A stretch of 41,139 bases of DNA from an uncultured Erysipelotrichaceae bacterium (GTDB taxonomy: Bacteria; Bacillota_I; Bacilli_A; RF39; UBA660): assembly GCA_902797995.1 (NCBI GenBank), contig CADBUX010000008.1, forward strand, positions 1-41,139, read 5' to 3'. Numbering within the stretch: position 1 is the first letter of the stretch; the number at the start of each line of letters is the position of its first letter. Shown here one piece after another: positions 29,761 through 38,339 of this stretch. The translations under genes were made by a program, and so were the position numbers. The notes below the pieces were generated by a model, which worked only from the letters and a program-made list of their open reading frames with translations, did no database searches and was not told the DNA's origin.

Positions 29761-31836
29761 TTATTGTCTTACCTTTACTTTTGTGTCTTCTGTATTTTCT
29801 AGAGCTTCTTCTTTTTGTTCTTCTTGACGTTCTATTTTAACGACTTTTTGAGTTGTTGGTTTTTCACCATAAATATGAGTATCTTCTATTACTTCTTCTA
29901 CTACTTTTATATTAGATTGAGATGGAGCACTAGTTGTTGTACTTTCTTGTGGTTCTGATACTGTCGTTTCTTTTTCTTCCACAAATGTTTCTTCTGTTTT
30001 TGATTCAATTACTGAATTATCTGGTTTTGTTCCATAAATATGATTATCTTCTATCACTTCTTCTTTAATTTCTACTTTTTTAGTTTGAGTAGAACTTGAT
30101 GATGAAGTTGATTTTGATTCAGAATTCGAAGACTTATTAGTTGTTTTTTGTGTTGATGGTGTTCCGTATATATGAGTATCTTCTATTACTTCTTCTACTA
30201 TTTTAGGTTCCTTGCGGTTGTTATTACTATTATCATTTTCATTATTATTTTGTGGTGTTTCTTCATGAACCCAAATTTCTTCAGTTATAACTTCTTTTGG
30301 TTGATCATTTTTATGTTCTTCTTCATATTTTTTGATTTGTTCTTGTTTGTTTTCTTCGTCTTTCTTTTCGTTTTCTTTGATTAATTCTTCTTCACGTTTA
30401 TTTTCTTCTTCGTTTTTCTTTTGAATTTCTTTGTCTGCTTTCTTTACTGCTTCTTTAACTTGTTTTTCAGAAGTCATTTTTACTGCTTCAGATCTATTTT
30501 TTGTAACTTTTTTAACATGTTTTGTAATTGTTTTGCTATTTTTGAAGCCACTAGCATAACCAGTTACAGCTTCTCCTAAATCTAGATCACTTTTTCTATA
30601 ACCATCAATTGCTTCAGTCATATCAACATTCCTATCTAATCCTATAACTGTTTGATTTTGTCTTCTTGCAATTTCTTCGATTATTTCTTCTTTTCCATTT
30701 TCTTTCATTTCACAATTTACTACTTTTCCTATTTTGTTATAAATTGTTTCACATGTTAAAGTTTCATTTATTTCTACAAGTGAATTATACATATCTTCGT
30801 CTATAATACCTTCTAAATATAGATATGGAACTATTGCTGTTCCTATTATAGAGGAAGCTCCTGCGTTTTTATCCATTTTTGAATCAATATTACCACTCAT
30901 ATAGATGTCTTCAAGCATTTGTCTAATTTCTGCTTTAGTTGAATCATTCTTATTTTTGTTATATTCTAAGATTTTTGCTTCAAATTCATTAAATAACTTG
31001 GCTTCTTCTTCATTTTCAAATAAAGTTGATACCCCAGATGTTTCTGTTGCTCCTAATTGGTAATAATAACTTAAATTTAGACAGAATGATAAATAGTTAG
31101 CTGCTACTGACTCTTTATCAAGTTTTTCATATTCTCCATCTTCATTTAATAAAATTTTACTTTTACCAAAGAAACTTGATAATTTTTCTGAACTTACTGC
31201 TTTTGCATTTGCATAAAGATATGCAGATGTAGTTTCATCAAATGTTAAATATAATTGCTTATCACCTTGTCTTACCGTTGGTGCTGCAACTTCATTAAAG
31301 TAATCTTGAGTGTCAACAATTTTGTTAAATGCTTGTTGTTGTCCATCTTCATCCAACATATTAATAAGCTCATCTAATGTTTTGTTTTCCAAGTTTTCTT
31401 CTTCTCTTTCATCTGAAGCTTGAATAGTAGTTTGTTTTTTAAATCCTAAAACTTTTTTGGCTTTTGCTGCAATGTTGCCATCTTTAGCAAGTGCTATAGC
31501 TGATGTACCAACAATGAAAGCTAATGCAAGGGCTGCTATTTGTTTTATAGATTTACTATTAACTTTTTCTGTTATTTCTGGTACTGGTTCTTCTTTTACG
31601 TATTCTTTTTTCATTTCTTCTTCAAAGAATCTACCACTTGCAATTTCACATTTTCCATCGAAATAGTTTCTGAAGAAATGTCCATATTCATTGTTGATTT
31701 CTCTCATTTGATTCATGTACTTTGTTGCATCATCTTGATCTGTTATTTTTTTAATTACTAGACCTTCCGGAGTATTAATTCCAACATAATTAATTAATCC
31801 CTTACTATCAAGGTCGATTATATATTTTTTATCCAT
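29761..31836 (-). CDS. Large membrane-anchored protein with EEVIEDTHIYG repeats
   Basis: A 691-aa protein of no recognised family. An N-terminal cytosolic domain (about 1-90, IDLDSKGLINYVGINTPEGL start) is followed by one TM (about 97-117). A helical extracellular domain follows (150-440, rich in Tyr/Leu/Glu, starting near LDELINMLDEDGQQQAF), then a Lys/Glu coiled-coil-like stretch (450-530). The low-complexity tail (530-691) carries three copies of E-E-V-I-E-D-T/N-H-I-Y-G at about residues 546-558, 590-602 and 645-657, separated by Ser/Thr/Asn-rich linkers. GGGGG lies before the ATG. It is first in a two-gene operon with the Cys-repeat protein. Confidence 0.7.
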   Translation of the reverse strand: MDKKYIIDLDSKGLINYVGINTPEGLVIKKITDQDDATKYMNQMREINNEYGHFFRNYFDGKCEIASGRFFEEEMKKEYVKEEPVPEITEKVNSKSIKQIAALALAFIVGTSAIALAKDGNIAAKAKKVLGFKKQTTIQASDEREEENLENKTLDELINMLDEDGQQQAFNKIVDTQDYFNEVAAPTVRQGDKQLYLTFDETTSAYLYANAKAVSSEKLSSFFGKSKILLNEDGEYEKLDKESVAANYLSFCLNLSYYYQLGATETSGVSTLFENEEEAKLFNEFEAKILEYNKNKNDSTKAEIRQMLEDIYMSGNIDSKMDKNAGASSIIGTAIVPYLYLEGIIDEDMYNSLVEINETLTCETIYNKIGKVVNCEMKENGKEEIIEEIARRQNQTVIGLDRNVDMTEAIDGYRKSDLDLGEAVTGYASGFKNSKTITKHVKKVTKNRSEAVKMTSEKQVKEAVKKADKEIQKKNEEENKREEELIKENEKKDEENKQEQIKKYEEEHKNDQPKEVITEEIWVHEETPQNNNENDNSNNNRKEPKIVEEVIEDTHIYGTPSTQKTTNKSSNSESKSTSSSSSTQTKKVEIKEEVIEDNHIYGTKPDNSVIESKTEETFVEEKETTVSEPQESTTTSAPSQSNIKVVEEVIEDTHIYGEKPTTQKVVKIERQEEQKEEALENTEDTKVKVRQ
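29868..30200 (-). repeat. Three copies of the EEVIEDTHIYG motif
   Basis: Near-identical 12-13-residue motifs end at DNA about 29868, 30032 and 30163 on the minus strand, in unequal low-complexity spacers. Strict conservation between diverged linkers suggests a binding motif. Confidence 0.75.
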
Positions 31837-31868
31837 AAAAAATTCCCCCTTCTTTTTGGATGGCTTTT

Positions 31869-31897
31869 ATTGTAGCACTTTGATCGAAATCTGTCAA
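31869..31897 (-). promoter_or_regulatory. Strong sigma-A promoter for the repeat-protein operon
   Basis: Minus-strand TTGACA (31892-31897), exactly 17 bp, then extended -10 TGC-TACAAT (31869-31874). This is the closest match to consensus seen in the window, implying abundant constitutive expression. Confidence 0.85.
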
Positions 31898-31921
31898 TTA
31901 CTTTTAAATTAATACATTAAA

Positions 31922-31962
31922 AAAAGAAATATTAGCGTATGTATTTGTCAAATATTTCTTTT
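31922..31962 (-). terminator. spoIIR terminator
   Basis: A 12-bp stem AAAAGAAATATT/AATATTTCTTTT with T run on the minus strand; the stop at 31932 is inside the hairpin. Confidence 0.65.
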
Positions 31963-32474
31963 ATAAATAAACTATATTCCGTATTTTTGTTGTTATTACT
32001 ACTTTCTTCATCTTCTTCTAAAGAACAGATTGGAGGAAATAATACACACCACCAGTTATCTCCTTCTCCTTTGCCTAGTGTTACTAGTAATGACTCGTAT
32101 TCTCCTTCTTTGTACTTTACTCCTTTATATGTTTTTTCTGGAAAGTGATGATAACCATAATCTATGTTAAATTTTTGATTACTGTGTTCATTTTTTAAAG
32201 CTTGTTTTATTGTTTGTTCATATTTATTTAAGTTTGTTTTTATAATTTGTCTTGAAGTTTCTATTGTTTTGGAATTTTTTAAATCTTCTGCTAGATCTAG
32301 TTCTAAGTTTGTTTTTACTTGTTTTTTTAAATATTGATCATTTACATTATTACTATTGGGAATTATTCTGATTCTAATTGATTCATCTGGAATTATATAA
32401 TAATTTTCTTTGTAATTATTTGATACTGTTATCAACATTAAACTTGCTAAAATAAAAGGAATAAGTTTTTTCAT
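31932..32474 (-). CDS. spoIIR: Stage II sporulation protein R
   Basis: A 180-aa secreted signalling protein made in the forespore under sigma-F; it activates SpoIIGA and hence pro-sigma-E processing in the mother cell. A signal peptide is visible (MKKLIPFILASLMLITVSN). The SpoIIR signature IPDESIRIRIIPNSNNVNDQYLKKQVK and the C-terminal LGKGEGDNWWCVLFPPICS are clear. Start chosen at 32474 with AGGTGAT 6 nt upstream, not the GTG at 32483 that overlaps that site. It lies 48 nt after the PP2C gene. An inverted repeat surrounds its start region. Confidence 0.93.
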   Translation of the reverse strand: MKKLIPFILASLMLITVSNNYKENYYIIPDESIRIRIIPNSNNVNDQYLKKQVKTNLELDLAEDLKNSKTIETSRQIIKTNLNKYEQTIKQALKNEHSNQKFNIDYGYHHFPEKTYKGVKYKEGEYESLLVTLGKGEGDNWWCVLFPPICSLEEDEESSNNNKNTEYSLFIKEIFDKYIR

Positions 32475-32508
32475 TTCTATCACCTATCTAGATAATGGTA
32501 CTTATTCC
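32458..32508 (-). promoter_or_regulatory. Inverted repeat enclosing the spoIIR ribosome site and start
   Basis: GGAATAAGT (upstream) and ACTTATTCC (codons 4-6 of spoIIR) pair across a loop that contains the SD, the ATG and a TATCTAGATA palindrome. TTTTATTTTA follows. It may act as the terminator of the rpoE-prfA-prmC-PP2C unit or as translational control. Confidence 0.4.
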
Positions 32509-32522
32509 GTTTTTTTATTCAT

Positions 32523-33416
32523 TTATTTTCTTATATAAACTGCTGCAGTTGTATTATCAATTCCACCTTTTATTTCACTAATATAGTCTTCTTGAGTAAT
32601 TTTTTGTTTCTCTTCACCTAGTTCACTTATAATATCTTTAAGATAACTATTTGTTATTAAGGCAGTATCTACTATTTGTTTAGCTATATTATCACTTTTA
32701 TTATTAATTAGTATATTTTCTAATTGTTTTGCAGTCAGAGAGGATGTTACACCGTCTGTTACAGCAATGATTTGATCATATGTATTATCTATTATTTTAT
32801 ATGTTATCATATGTCCTAGGCTTGATGATATGGCATTTGTTAAATAGTTTGACCTTTTGTGAAATCTAATTAATTCTTCGGAAATAATTTGTTTATCTTC
32901 TAAAAGATTTTGAACTTCTGAATCATCTCTAGTTTCTTTTTGTAAATGGCTGTTTTCTAAAGTGTATATTCTAGAATCTCCGATGTTTGCTATTAGTGTT
33001 TTATTTTTGCCAATAAGTGCTAAAGATAATGTAGTTGCTGCTATAAAAGAAAAGTCTAAATTACTTTTTATATCATAACGCATATACATTAGTTCTGTTT
33101 TTAACTTACTAATATCATTTATTTTTTGTATATCTATGTTTTCAAACCAATTTATAATCCATTTAATGACATAGTTACTTATTTTTTCCCCGTCTTGTCT
33201 TCCTCCTAAGCCATCTGCTACGGCAATTAGCTTTAGATTTTCTATAATTGGGTGTTCCATAATAATAAATGAATCTTCTTGAATATTTCTATTTCCAATA
33301 TTGGAAGCTCCAAATAGGGTTTTTCCTATGGTATATTCGGTATGATCTTTAGTAACTTGGATGTTATTTAAAACATCTTCTTTACACTGGTTCTTATGTA
33401 TTTTTAAATTATTCAT
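32523..33416 (-). CDS. PP2C-family protein phosphatase
   Basis: A 297-aa metal-dependent Ser/Thr phosphatase. Signatures are GNRNIQEDSF (metal ligand region), VADGLGGRQDGE (Asp68), ANIGDSRIYTLE, VTDGVTSSL and GGIDNTTAAVYI near the C-terminus, in normal PPM order. The first 30 residues ([14 protein letters not shown]...) are unusual and precede the domain. No Hanks kinase lies beside it, unlike the prpC-prkC pair of Bacillus; here it follows prmC with an 8-nt overlap. SpoIIE-like function is unlikely because there is no membrane domain. Confidence 0.85.
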   Translation of the reverse strand: MNNLKIHKNQCKEDVLNNIQVTKDHTEYTIGKTLFGASNIGNRNIQEDSFIIMEHPIIENLKLIAVADGLGGRQDGEKISNYVIKWIINWFENIDIQKINDISKLKTELMYMRYDIKSNLDFSFIAATTLSLALIGKNKTLIANIGDSRIYTLENSHLQKETRDDSEVQNLLEDKQIISEELIRFHKRSNYLTNAISSSLGHMITYKIIDNTYDQIIAVTDGVTSSLTAKQLENILINNKSDNIAKQIVDTALITNSYLKDIISELGEEKQKITQEDYISEIKGGIDNTTAAVYIRK

Positions 33417-34233
33417 CTAGCTTACTTCCTTTAATAAATACATATCTATCAAAGCCATTATAATCTTTTTCTACTAATACTTTATCATTTGGTAAATAAT
33501 TATTTACTATTTTTCTAATTTTTTCTCCTTGATTTTCTCCAATCTCGAAGGCTATTAGATGTTTTTTATTTAAAATTGTTTTGATATTCTTTAATATTTT
33601 CTCATAATAATCTAATCCTTCTTTTCCTCCGTATAGGGCTAATAGAGGCTCGTTTTCTTTTACTTTTTTCTCTACTTTATTTGAATTATCTTTTATATAT
33701 GGTGGATTACTTATTATTATGTCAAATTTATCATTTATTCCTTTATATAGATCTGTATTTATAAATTTTATACTTGTATTATGTATTTTTTGGTTCTTTT
33801 TTGCTACTTTAAGAGCTGTTTTTGATATGTCTGTTGCTGTTATATTATAATTATTATTTAGATTATATAGGGCTATTGCTATTACTCCAGAGCCAGTTCC
33901 AATATCTAATATGTTTAGTTTTTGATTTTTAAATTCTTTTTTTATTAAATTGTGTGTTTTTTCTACTAAAATTTCCGTTTCTGGCCTTGGAATTAAAACA
34001 TTTTTGTTAACATAATACTCTGCATCATAAAAATAAGACTTTTTTAAAATGTATTGAATAGGAAGACCTTTTTTTAACTTTTTGTCTATTTTTTTATATT
34101 TTTTATAGTTTTTGTCTGTTAACTCTTGCTCTTTATTTAGAATAAGTTCTGGTATAGATAGATTTAAAACTTGCCCTAGAGCAAGTTTTTGTTCACTTGT
34201 AATATCTTTACTTAATATATCTTTAATCTTCAT
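33409..34233 (-). CDS. prmC: Peptide chain release factor N5-glutamine methyltransferase
   Basis: A 274-aa SAM-dependent methylase that modifies the GGQ glutamine of RF1/RF2. It contains [13 protein letters not shown], the SAM motif DIGTGSG (110-116) and the catalytic NPPY (176-179). The start at 34233 ([10 protein letters not shown]) overlaps the prfA stop by 11 nt and gives the usual length; fifteen more codons upstream lie wholly inside prfA and are probably untranslated. Gene order prfA-prmC is common. It overlaps the next gene by 8 nt. Confidence 0.93.
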   Translation of the reverse strand: MKIKDILSKDITSEQKLALGQVLNLSIPELILNKEQELTDKNYKKYKKIDKKLKKGLPIQYILKKSYFYDAEYYVNKNVLIPRPETEILVEKTHNLIKKEFKNQKLNILDIGTGSGVIAIALYNLNNNYNITATDISKTALKVAKKNQKIHNTSIKFINTDLYKGINDKFDIIISNPPYIKDNSNKVEKKVKENEPLLALYGGKEGLDYYEKILKNIKTILNKKHLIAFEIGENQGEKIRKIVNNYLPNDKVLVEKDYNGFDRYVFIKGSKLDE

Positions 34234-35284
34234 CTTGTTGTAACTTTCTTCTTTGATCTTCTGCAATAAGAGCTTCAATTACTTCATCAAGTTCACCTTC
34301 GATGATTCTATCTAATTTGTTTAGTGTTAAACCTATTCTATGGTCTGTTACTCTATTTTGTGGATAGTTATAGGTTCTTATTTTTTCTGATCTGTCACCA
34401 GTTCCTATTTTGCTTCTTCTTTCATTTCCTTCAGCTTCTTCTTTTTTTCTTTGTTCTTCTTCGTATATTTTTGTTTTTAGAATTTGAAGTGCTTTTTCTT
34501 TATTTTGTAATTGGCTTCTTTCGTTTTGACAAGTTACTACAATCCCTGTAGGAAGATGGGTCATTCTTACAGCTGAATCTGTCGTGTTTACTGATTGGCC
34601 TCCAGCTCCTCCGCTTCGATAAACATCCACTTTTATATCTTCGGGCTTTACTTCAATTTCTACGTCATCTCTTTCCGGCATTACTATTACTGTTGCAGTT
34701 GATGTGTGGATTCTACCACCTGACTCTGTGGTTGGAATTCTTTGAACTCTATGAGCTCCACTTTCATATTTTAATTTTGAATAGACATTATCACCTTTTA
34801 TCATGCATTCTATTTGTGAAAAACCTCCAGATGATGATTCTTCAGCATTGATTATGTCTACTTTCCAACCTTGTTTTTCAGCATATTTTTGATACATTCT
34901 GAAAAGATCCCCAGCGAAGATATTGGCTTCATCGCCACCTGCTGCTCCACGTAATTCCATAATTATGTTTTTGTCATCATTTTCATCTTTTGGAAGTAGT
35001 AATGCTTCAAGTTTTTGTTCTAGCTCTACTTTTTGTGGTTCCAAAATTTGTAATTCTTCCCTAGCTATATCTTTTAAGTCTTCATCTTTTAAAAGTTCTG
35101 CATCTTCTTTAATGTTTTCTACTACATTTTTATATTTTCTATATGTTACTACCGTTTCTTCAAGTTTTCTTTGTTCTTTTGCTAGTTTTGTTAAAAGTTC
35201 TACATCTTGTAATGTTTCTGGTTTTGTTAACTCTGTACCAAGATCTTCATATTTTTTTTCTATTTCATTTAATCTTTCTATCAT
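34223..35284 (-). CDS. prfA: Peptide chain release factor 1
   Basis: A 353-aa class I release factor for UAA and UAG. The stop-codon recognition tripeptide PTT (184-186, in [10 protein letters not shown]) identifies RF1, not RF2. The catalytic GGQ is at 228-230 ([10 protein letters not shown]). Domain I is an acidic coiled coil. The ribosome site is AAGGTGAT. It lies 9 nt after rpoE and overlaps prmC, which methylates it. Confidence 0.96.
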   Translation of the reverse strand: MIERLNEIEKKYEDLGTELTKPETLQDVELLTKLAKEQRKLEETVVTYRKYKNVVENIKEDAELLKDEDLKDIAREELQILEPQKVELEQKLEALLLPKDENDDKNIIMELRGAAGGDEANIFAGDLFRMYQKYAEKQGWKVDIINAEESSSGGFSQIECMIKGDNVYSKLKYESGAHRVQRIPTTESGGRIHTSTATVIVMPERDDVEIEVKPEDIKVDVYRSGGAGGQSVNTTDSAVRMTHLPTGIVVTCQNERSQLQNKEKALQILKTKIYEEEQRKKEEAEGNERRSKIGTGDRSEKIRTYNYPQNRVTDHRIGLTLNKLDRIIEGELDEVIEALIAEDQRRKLQQDED

Positions 35285-35293
35285 TTTATCACC

Positions 35294-35725
35294 TTATTCT
35301 TGGTCTAATTCATCTTCGTCTACTATTACTAAGTTTTTATATTCATCAGTTATATCTGATATGTCATCATCACTATCATCATTATCAAACATTTCATCTT
35401 CTTTTTCTACTTCTTCATCATCGTAATCTTCAATATCTTCTTCATAGTCTTCTAAATCTTCATCATCGTTTAGTTTTTTAGCTTTATAGTTTTCTTGAAG
35501 ATCCCATGTTCCGTCTTCTAAAAGTACAAATCTTTTATCTTTGGTTAAAGCTGTATAAAAATCTCCGATTTTATTTTCTAAAGTTTTGTTTGATAACTCT
35601 AATAATTCTACTATTTGTTTAAATAGATCAAGTGTTGATACCTTCTGTTTAGCTTTTAGTAATAGATAAGCAATATCATTGTAAGACATCAATTCTAATT
35701 CTTCTTTTTTTAATCTTTTTGCCAT
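35294..35725 (-). CDS. rpoE: DNA-directed RNA polymerase delta subunit
   Basis: A 143-aa Firmicutes-specific RNAP subunit that increases transcriptional specificity and recycling. The N-terminal HARE-HTH domain (about 1-85: MSYNDIAYLLLKAKQK, then FYTALTKDKRFVLLEDGTWDL) is followed by a poly-Asp/Glu C-terminal tail (90-143). It is first in the rpoE-prfA-prmC-PP2C-spoIIR row; in Bacillus rpoE lies in the same chromosomal neighbourhood but next to pyrG. Confidence 0.92.
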   Translation of the reverse strand: MAKRLKKEELELMSYNDIAYLLLKAKQKVSTLDLFKQIVELLELSNKTLENKIGDFYTALTKDKRFVLLEDGTWDLQENYKAKKLNDDEDLEDYEEDIEDYDDEEVEKEDEMFDNDDSDDDISDITDEYKNLVIVDEDELDQE

Positions 35726-35764
35726 ATTTACATCCTTTCTTTAAACCATTATATGTACTTTATA

Positions 35765-36094
35765 TTATATTGTTTCATAGTTTATTTTTAAGAGAAAACT
35801 TGCGCCCTCTATCTGATAATTAATAATAACGTGTTTATGTTCATTAGTCAATGAAAATATTTCAAAATTATTACTAAATTTCTGGTTTTCTTTGACTAAC
35901 TCATAAATAACGGTTTTATTTTTAAAATCTATGTTTATTATTAATTCATCGTTTTCTTTTATTAATAGTAATTTCTTTTGGTCAAATGTTATTTTATCAC
36001 TACTATCTTTTACCACTAACACATCGTTATCTATTATGCCTTCTTTTTCTATTATATAATCATTTATTTCTATTTTTATTTTTGCTTTTTTCAT
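35765..36094 (-). CDS. Small beta-rich protein, possibly DUF1934-like
   Basis: A 109-aa protein of alternating strands: AKIKIEINDYIIEKEG, KLLLIKENDELIINIDF, NKTVIYELVK, HVIINYQIEG and FLLKINYETI. The beta-barrel look, size and position next to rpoE resemble YwiB/DUF1934 of Bacillus, but the similarity is weak. The start has GGTGAT upstream. It is divergent from the PBP gene and separated from rpoE by 39 nt. Confidence 0.55.
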   Translation of the reverse strand: MKKAKIKIEINDYIIEKEGIIDNDVLVVKDSSDKITFDQKKLLLIKENDELIINIDFKNKTVIYELVKENQKFSNNFEIFSLTNEHKHVIINYQIEGASFLLKINYETI

Positions 36095-36192
36095 AGTATC
36101 ACCATTTCAATTTCAGATTATAGCATATTTTTTTACTATTGCACATAATTTTATTATTTTTTTTCATACTAATTTTGAAAAGGAGTCTTTGT

Positions 36193-38178
36193 ATGAAAAA
36201 GAAAATACTTAAAAAAACTACTAAATTAATGTTTTTGTTTTTTTCTATTTTTTTTGGATTCTTTGTTTTGTTTAATTTAATTGGTTTTTTATATGCTTTT
36301 ATTACTCCTAAAATCGATATTAAAAGTGCAAATGCTTTTTCTGTATATGATAACAAAGGAGCTCTTGTTTTTCAGGGAAATGGTAATGATTCGTGGGTAG
36401 ATCTCAAAAATTGTAATTCTAATATTGTTGATGCAACAATAAGTGTTGAAGATAAAAACTTTTATAAACATTGGGGTTTTGATTATTTAAGAATAGCTAA
36501 GGCTATGGTTGTTAATATTTCTTCGGGAGGTATTAGACAAGGAGCTTCCTCTATTACGCAGCAATACGCTAAAAACTTATTCTTAGATTTTGAGCAATCT
36601 TGGAAAAGAAAATGGAAAGAAATGTGGCTTACTTATGAACTTGAAGCTCATTATAGCAAAGATGAAATTCTGGAAGGATATTTAAACACTATAAACTATG
36701 GTCACGGTATGTACGGAATTAGTAATGCTTCTAAATACTATTTTGGTAAGGATGTTAAAAATTTATCACTTGCAGAAGCTTCAATTTTGGCAGGTATTCC
36801 TAATAGTCCTTCAAATTATTCTCCGGTTGATAACTATAAACTTTCTAAGGAACGACAAAAAGTTGTACTTTCTAGAATGTATAATAATAAATATATAACA
36901 AAACAAGAAATGGATAACGCTTATAACGAACAACTTGTTTTTAAAAATGAAGAATTTGGTACAGGGCTTTCTTCTTTAATATATTATAATGATGCTGTTA
37001 TGAGTGAACTTAATGAGATTGGTACTATTCCTAGTAGTTATTTGGATACTGGTAATATTAAAATTTATACTACTCTTGATTTGGATGCTCAAAATGCTTT
37101 AGAATCTGGTCTTAAAAAGAATGCTGTTAATAAAAAGAGTGAGACAGCTAAAGTTATGATGAATCCTAATGATGGTTCAATTTTGGGATTAATCGGAGGA
37201 ATTAACTACGGAAATAGTCAGTTTAATAGAGCTATTAATTCATATAGACAACCTGGTTCTACTGTTAAACCTTTTTTATATTATAAAGCTTTAGAGAACG
37301 GTTTTACTCCAAGTACTTCATTTTTTAGTAAAGAAACTAATTTCTATTTTGACAAAAAACAGGTTTATTCTCCAAAAAACTATGGTAATATTTATGCAAA
37401 TAAGGAAATATCACTAGCGGCTGCAATTGCCTATTCTGATAATATTTATGCTGTTAAAACTCATTTGTTTTTAGGAGAAGAAGAGCTTTATGACACTTTA
37501 AGAAGTGTTGGAATAACTTCAAAACTTGAAAAGTCTCCTTCTCTGGCACTAGGAACTTATGAAGTTGGTATGGTTGAAATGACTGCCGCTTATGCTGCTT
37601 TGGCAAATGGAGGAAAACCTGTTTATCCTCATATGATAAGAAAAGTTGTGGATAAGAAAGGTAATGTTTTATATGAGTATAAAGAAAAACCTCTAAAAAT
37701 TATTCTTGATAGTGATATTACTTTTATTGTTAGTGAACTTCTTACTGGTACTTATGACTCTAATTTAATCGATTATACTTATCCTACATGTATAAGTATG
37801 ACAAGCAGCATTACTAATAAGTATGCTATTAAAACTGGTAGTACCGATACTGATTCGTGGGTTATTGGATATACACCAGATATTGTTTTTACATCTTGGG
37901 CTGGTTATGATGATAGTTCTAATATCCCTAGTGAGGTTATTGCGGGTAATAAAAATTCATGGGTTACTAGTATGGAGTCTTACTTTAAAAAGAGAGATGC
38001 TTCTTGGTATGATGTTCCTAAGGATGTGGTTGGTGTTTTAGTTAATCCAATAACTGGTAATGTGGTAAGAAGTTCTAACGAGAATAAGAAAATTTTATAT
38101 TATTTAAAAGGTACAGAGCCTATGTTATCGGAGGTGAATAGTGTTGATAAACAAAAAGAAATCTTCAATAAATCGTGA
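36193..38178 (+). CDS. Class A penicillin-binding protein (transglycosylase/transpeptidase)
   Basis: A 661-aa bifunctional peptidoglycan synthase. Start at 36193 with AAAAGGAG upstream; an in-frame ATG at 36139 lacks a site. It has a cytosolic basic start, a TM (about 12-36), and a GT51 domain with the catalytic Glu in VEDKNFYKHWG (about 86) and GASSITQQYAKNLFL. The transpeptidase has S356-T-V-K359 (SxxK), S415-D-N417 (SxN) and K547-T-G549. The domain order and length fit PBP1A-type enzymes. It lacks the long Ser/Thr tail seen in some Firmicutes PBPs. It overlaps a small downstream ORF. Confidence 0.92.
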   Translation: MKKKILKKTTKLMFLFFSIFFGFFVLFNLIGFLYAFITPKIDIKSANAFSVYDNKGALVFQGNGNDSWVDLKNCNSNIVDATISVEDKNFYKHWGFDYLRIAKAMVVNISSGGIRQGASSITQQYAKNLFLDFEQSWKRKWKEMWLTYELEAHYSKDEILEGYLNTINYGHGMYGISNASKYYFGKDVKNLSLAEASILAGIPNSPSNYSPVDNYKLSKERQKVVLSRMYNNKYITKQEMDNAYNEQLVFKNEEFGTGLSSLIYYNDAVMSELNEIGTIPSSYLDTGNIKIYTTLDLDAQNALESGLKKNAVNKKSETAKVMMNPNDGSILGLIGGINYGNSQFNRAINSYRQPGSTVKPFLYYKALENGFTPSTSFFSKETNFYFDKKQVYSPKNYGNIYANKEISLAAAIAYSDNIYAVKTHLFLGEEELYDTLRSVGITSKLEKSPSLALGTYEVGMVEMTAAYAALANGGKPVYPHMIRKVVDKKGNVLYEYKEKPLKIILDSDITFIVSELLTGTYDSNLIDYTYPTCISMTSSITNKYAIKTGSTDTDSWVIGYTPDIVFTSWAGYDDSSNIPSEVIAGNKNSWVTSMESYFKKRDASWYDVPKDVVGVLVNPITGNVVRSSNENKKILYYLKGTEPMLSEVNSVDKQKEIFNKS

Positions 38179-38320
38179 GTATTTATATTACTTAATGAAC
38201 GATCTTGGACTTTTAAATGATTATGAACTTGATAATCTTGATATTTCTTTTGATGATTTTGATGATCCTGATGATGAAGTAGTTGAAAAGTTAGAAAAAT
38301 ACCGTGACACTAAAAAGTAG
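38144..38320 (+). CDS. Small acidic protein overlapping the PBP 3' end
   Basis: A 58-aa ORF starting at TTG 38144 (GTG 38141 also possible), with GGAGGTGA (38130-38137) inside the PBP coding sequence. It overlaps the PBP gene by 35 nt in another frame. The N-terminus is basic (INKKKSSINREYLYYLMNDLG), the middle is Asp-rich (LDISFDDFDDPDDEVVE), and it ends KLEKYRDTKK. The strong site and the terminator directly behind it support expression. Unrecognised; perhaps a PBP-linked regulator. Confidence 0.55.
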   Translation: MINKKKSSINREYLYYLMNDLGLLNDYELDNLDISFDDFDDPDDEVVEKLEKYRDTKK

Positions 38321-38339
38321 AGATTTGACATCTCTACTT
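38315..38339. terminator. Bidirectional terminator between convergent genes
   Basis: AAGTAGAGA-TTTGACA-TCTCTACTT, overlapping the ends of both the small acidic ORF and the 352-aa gene; T-rich on both sides. Confidence 0.7.
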
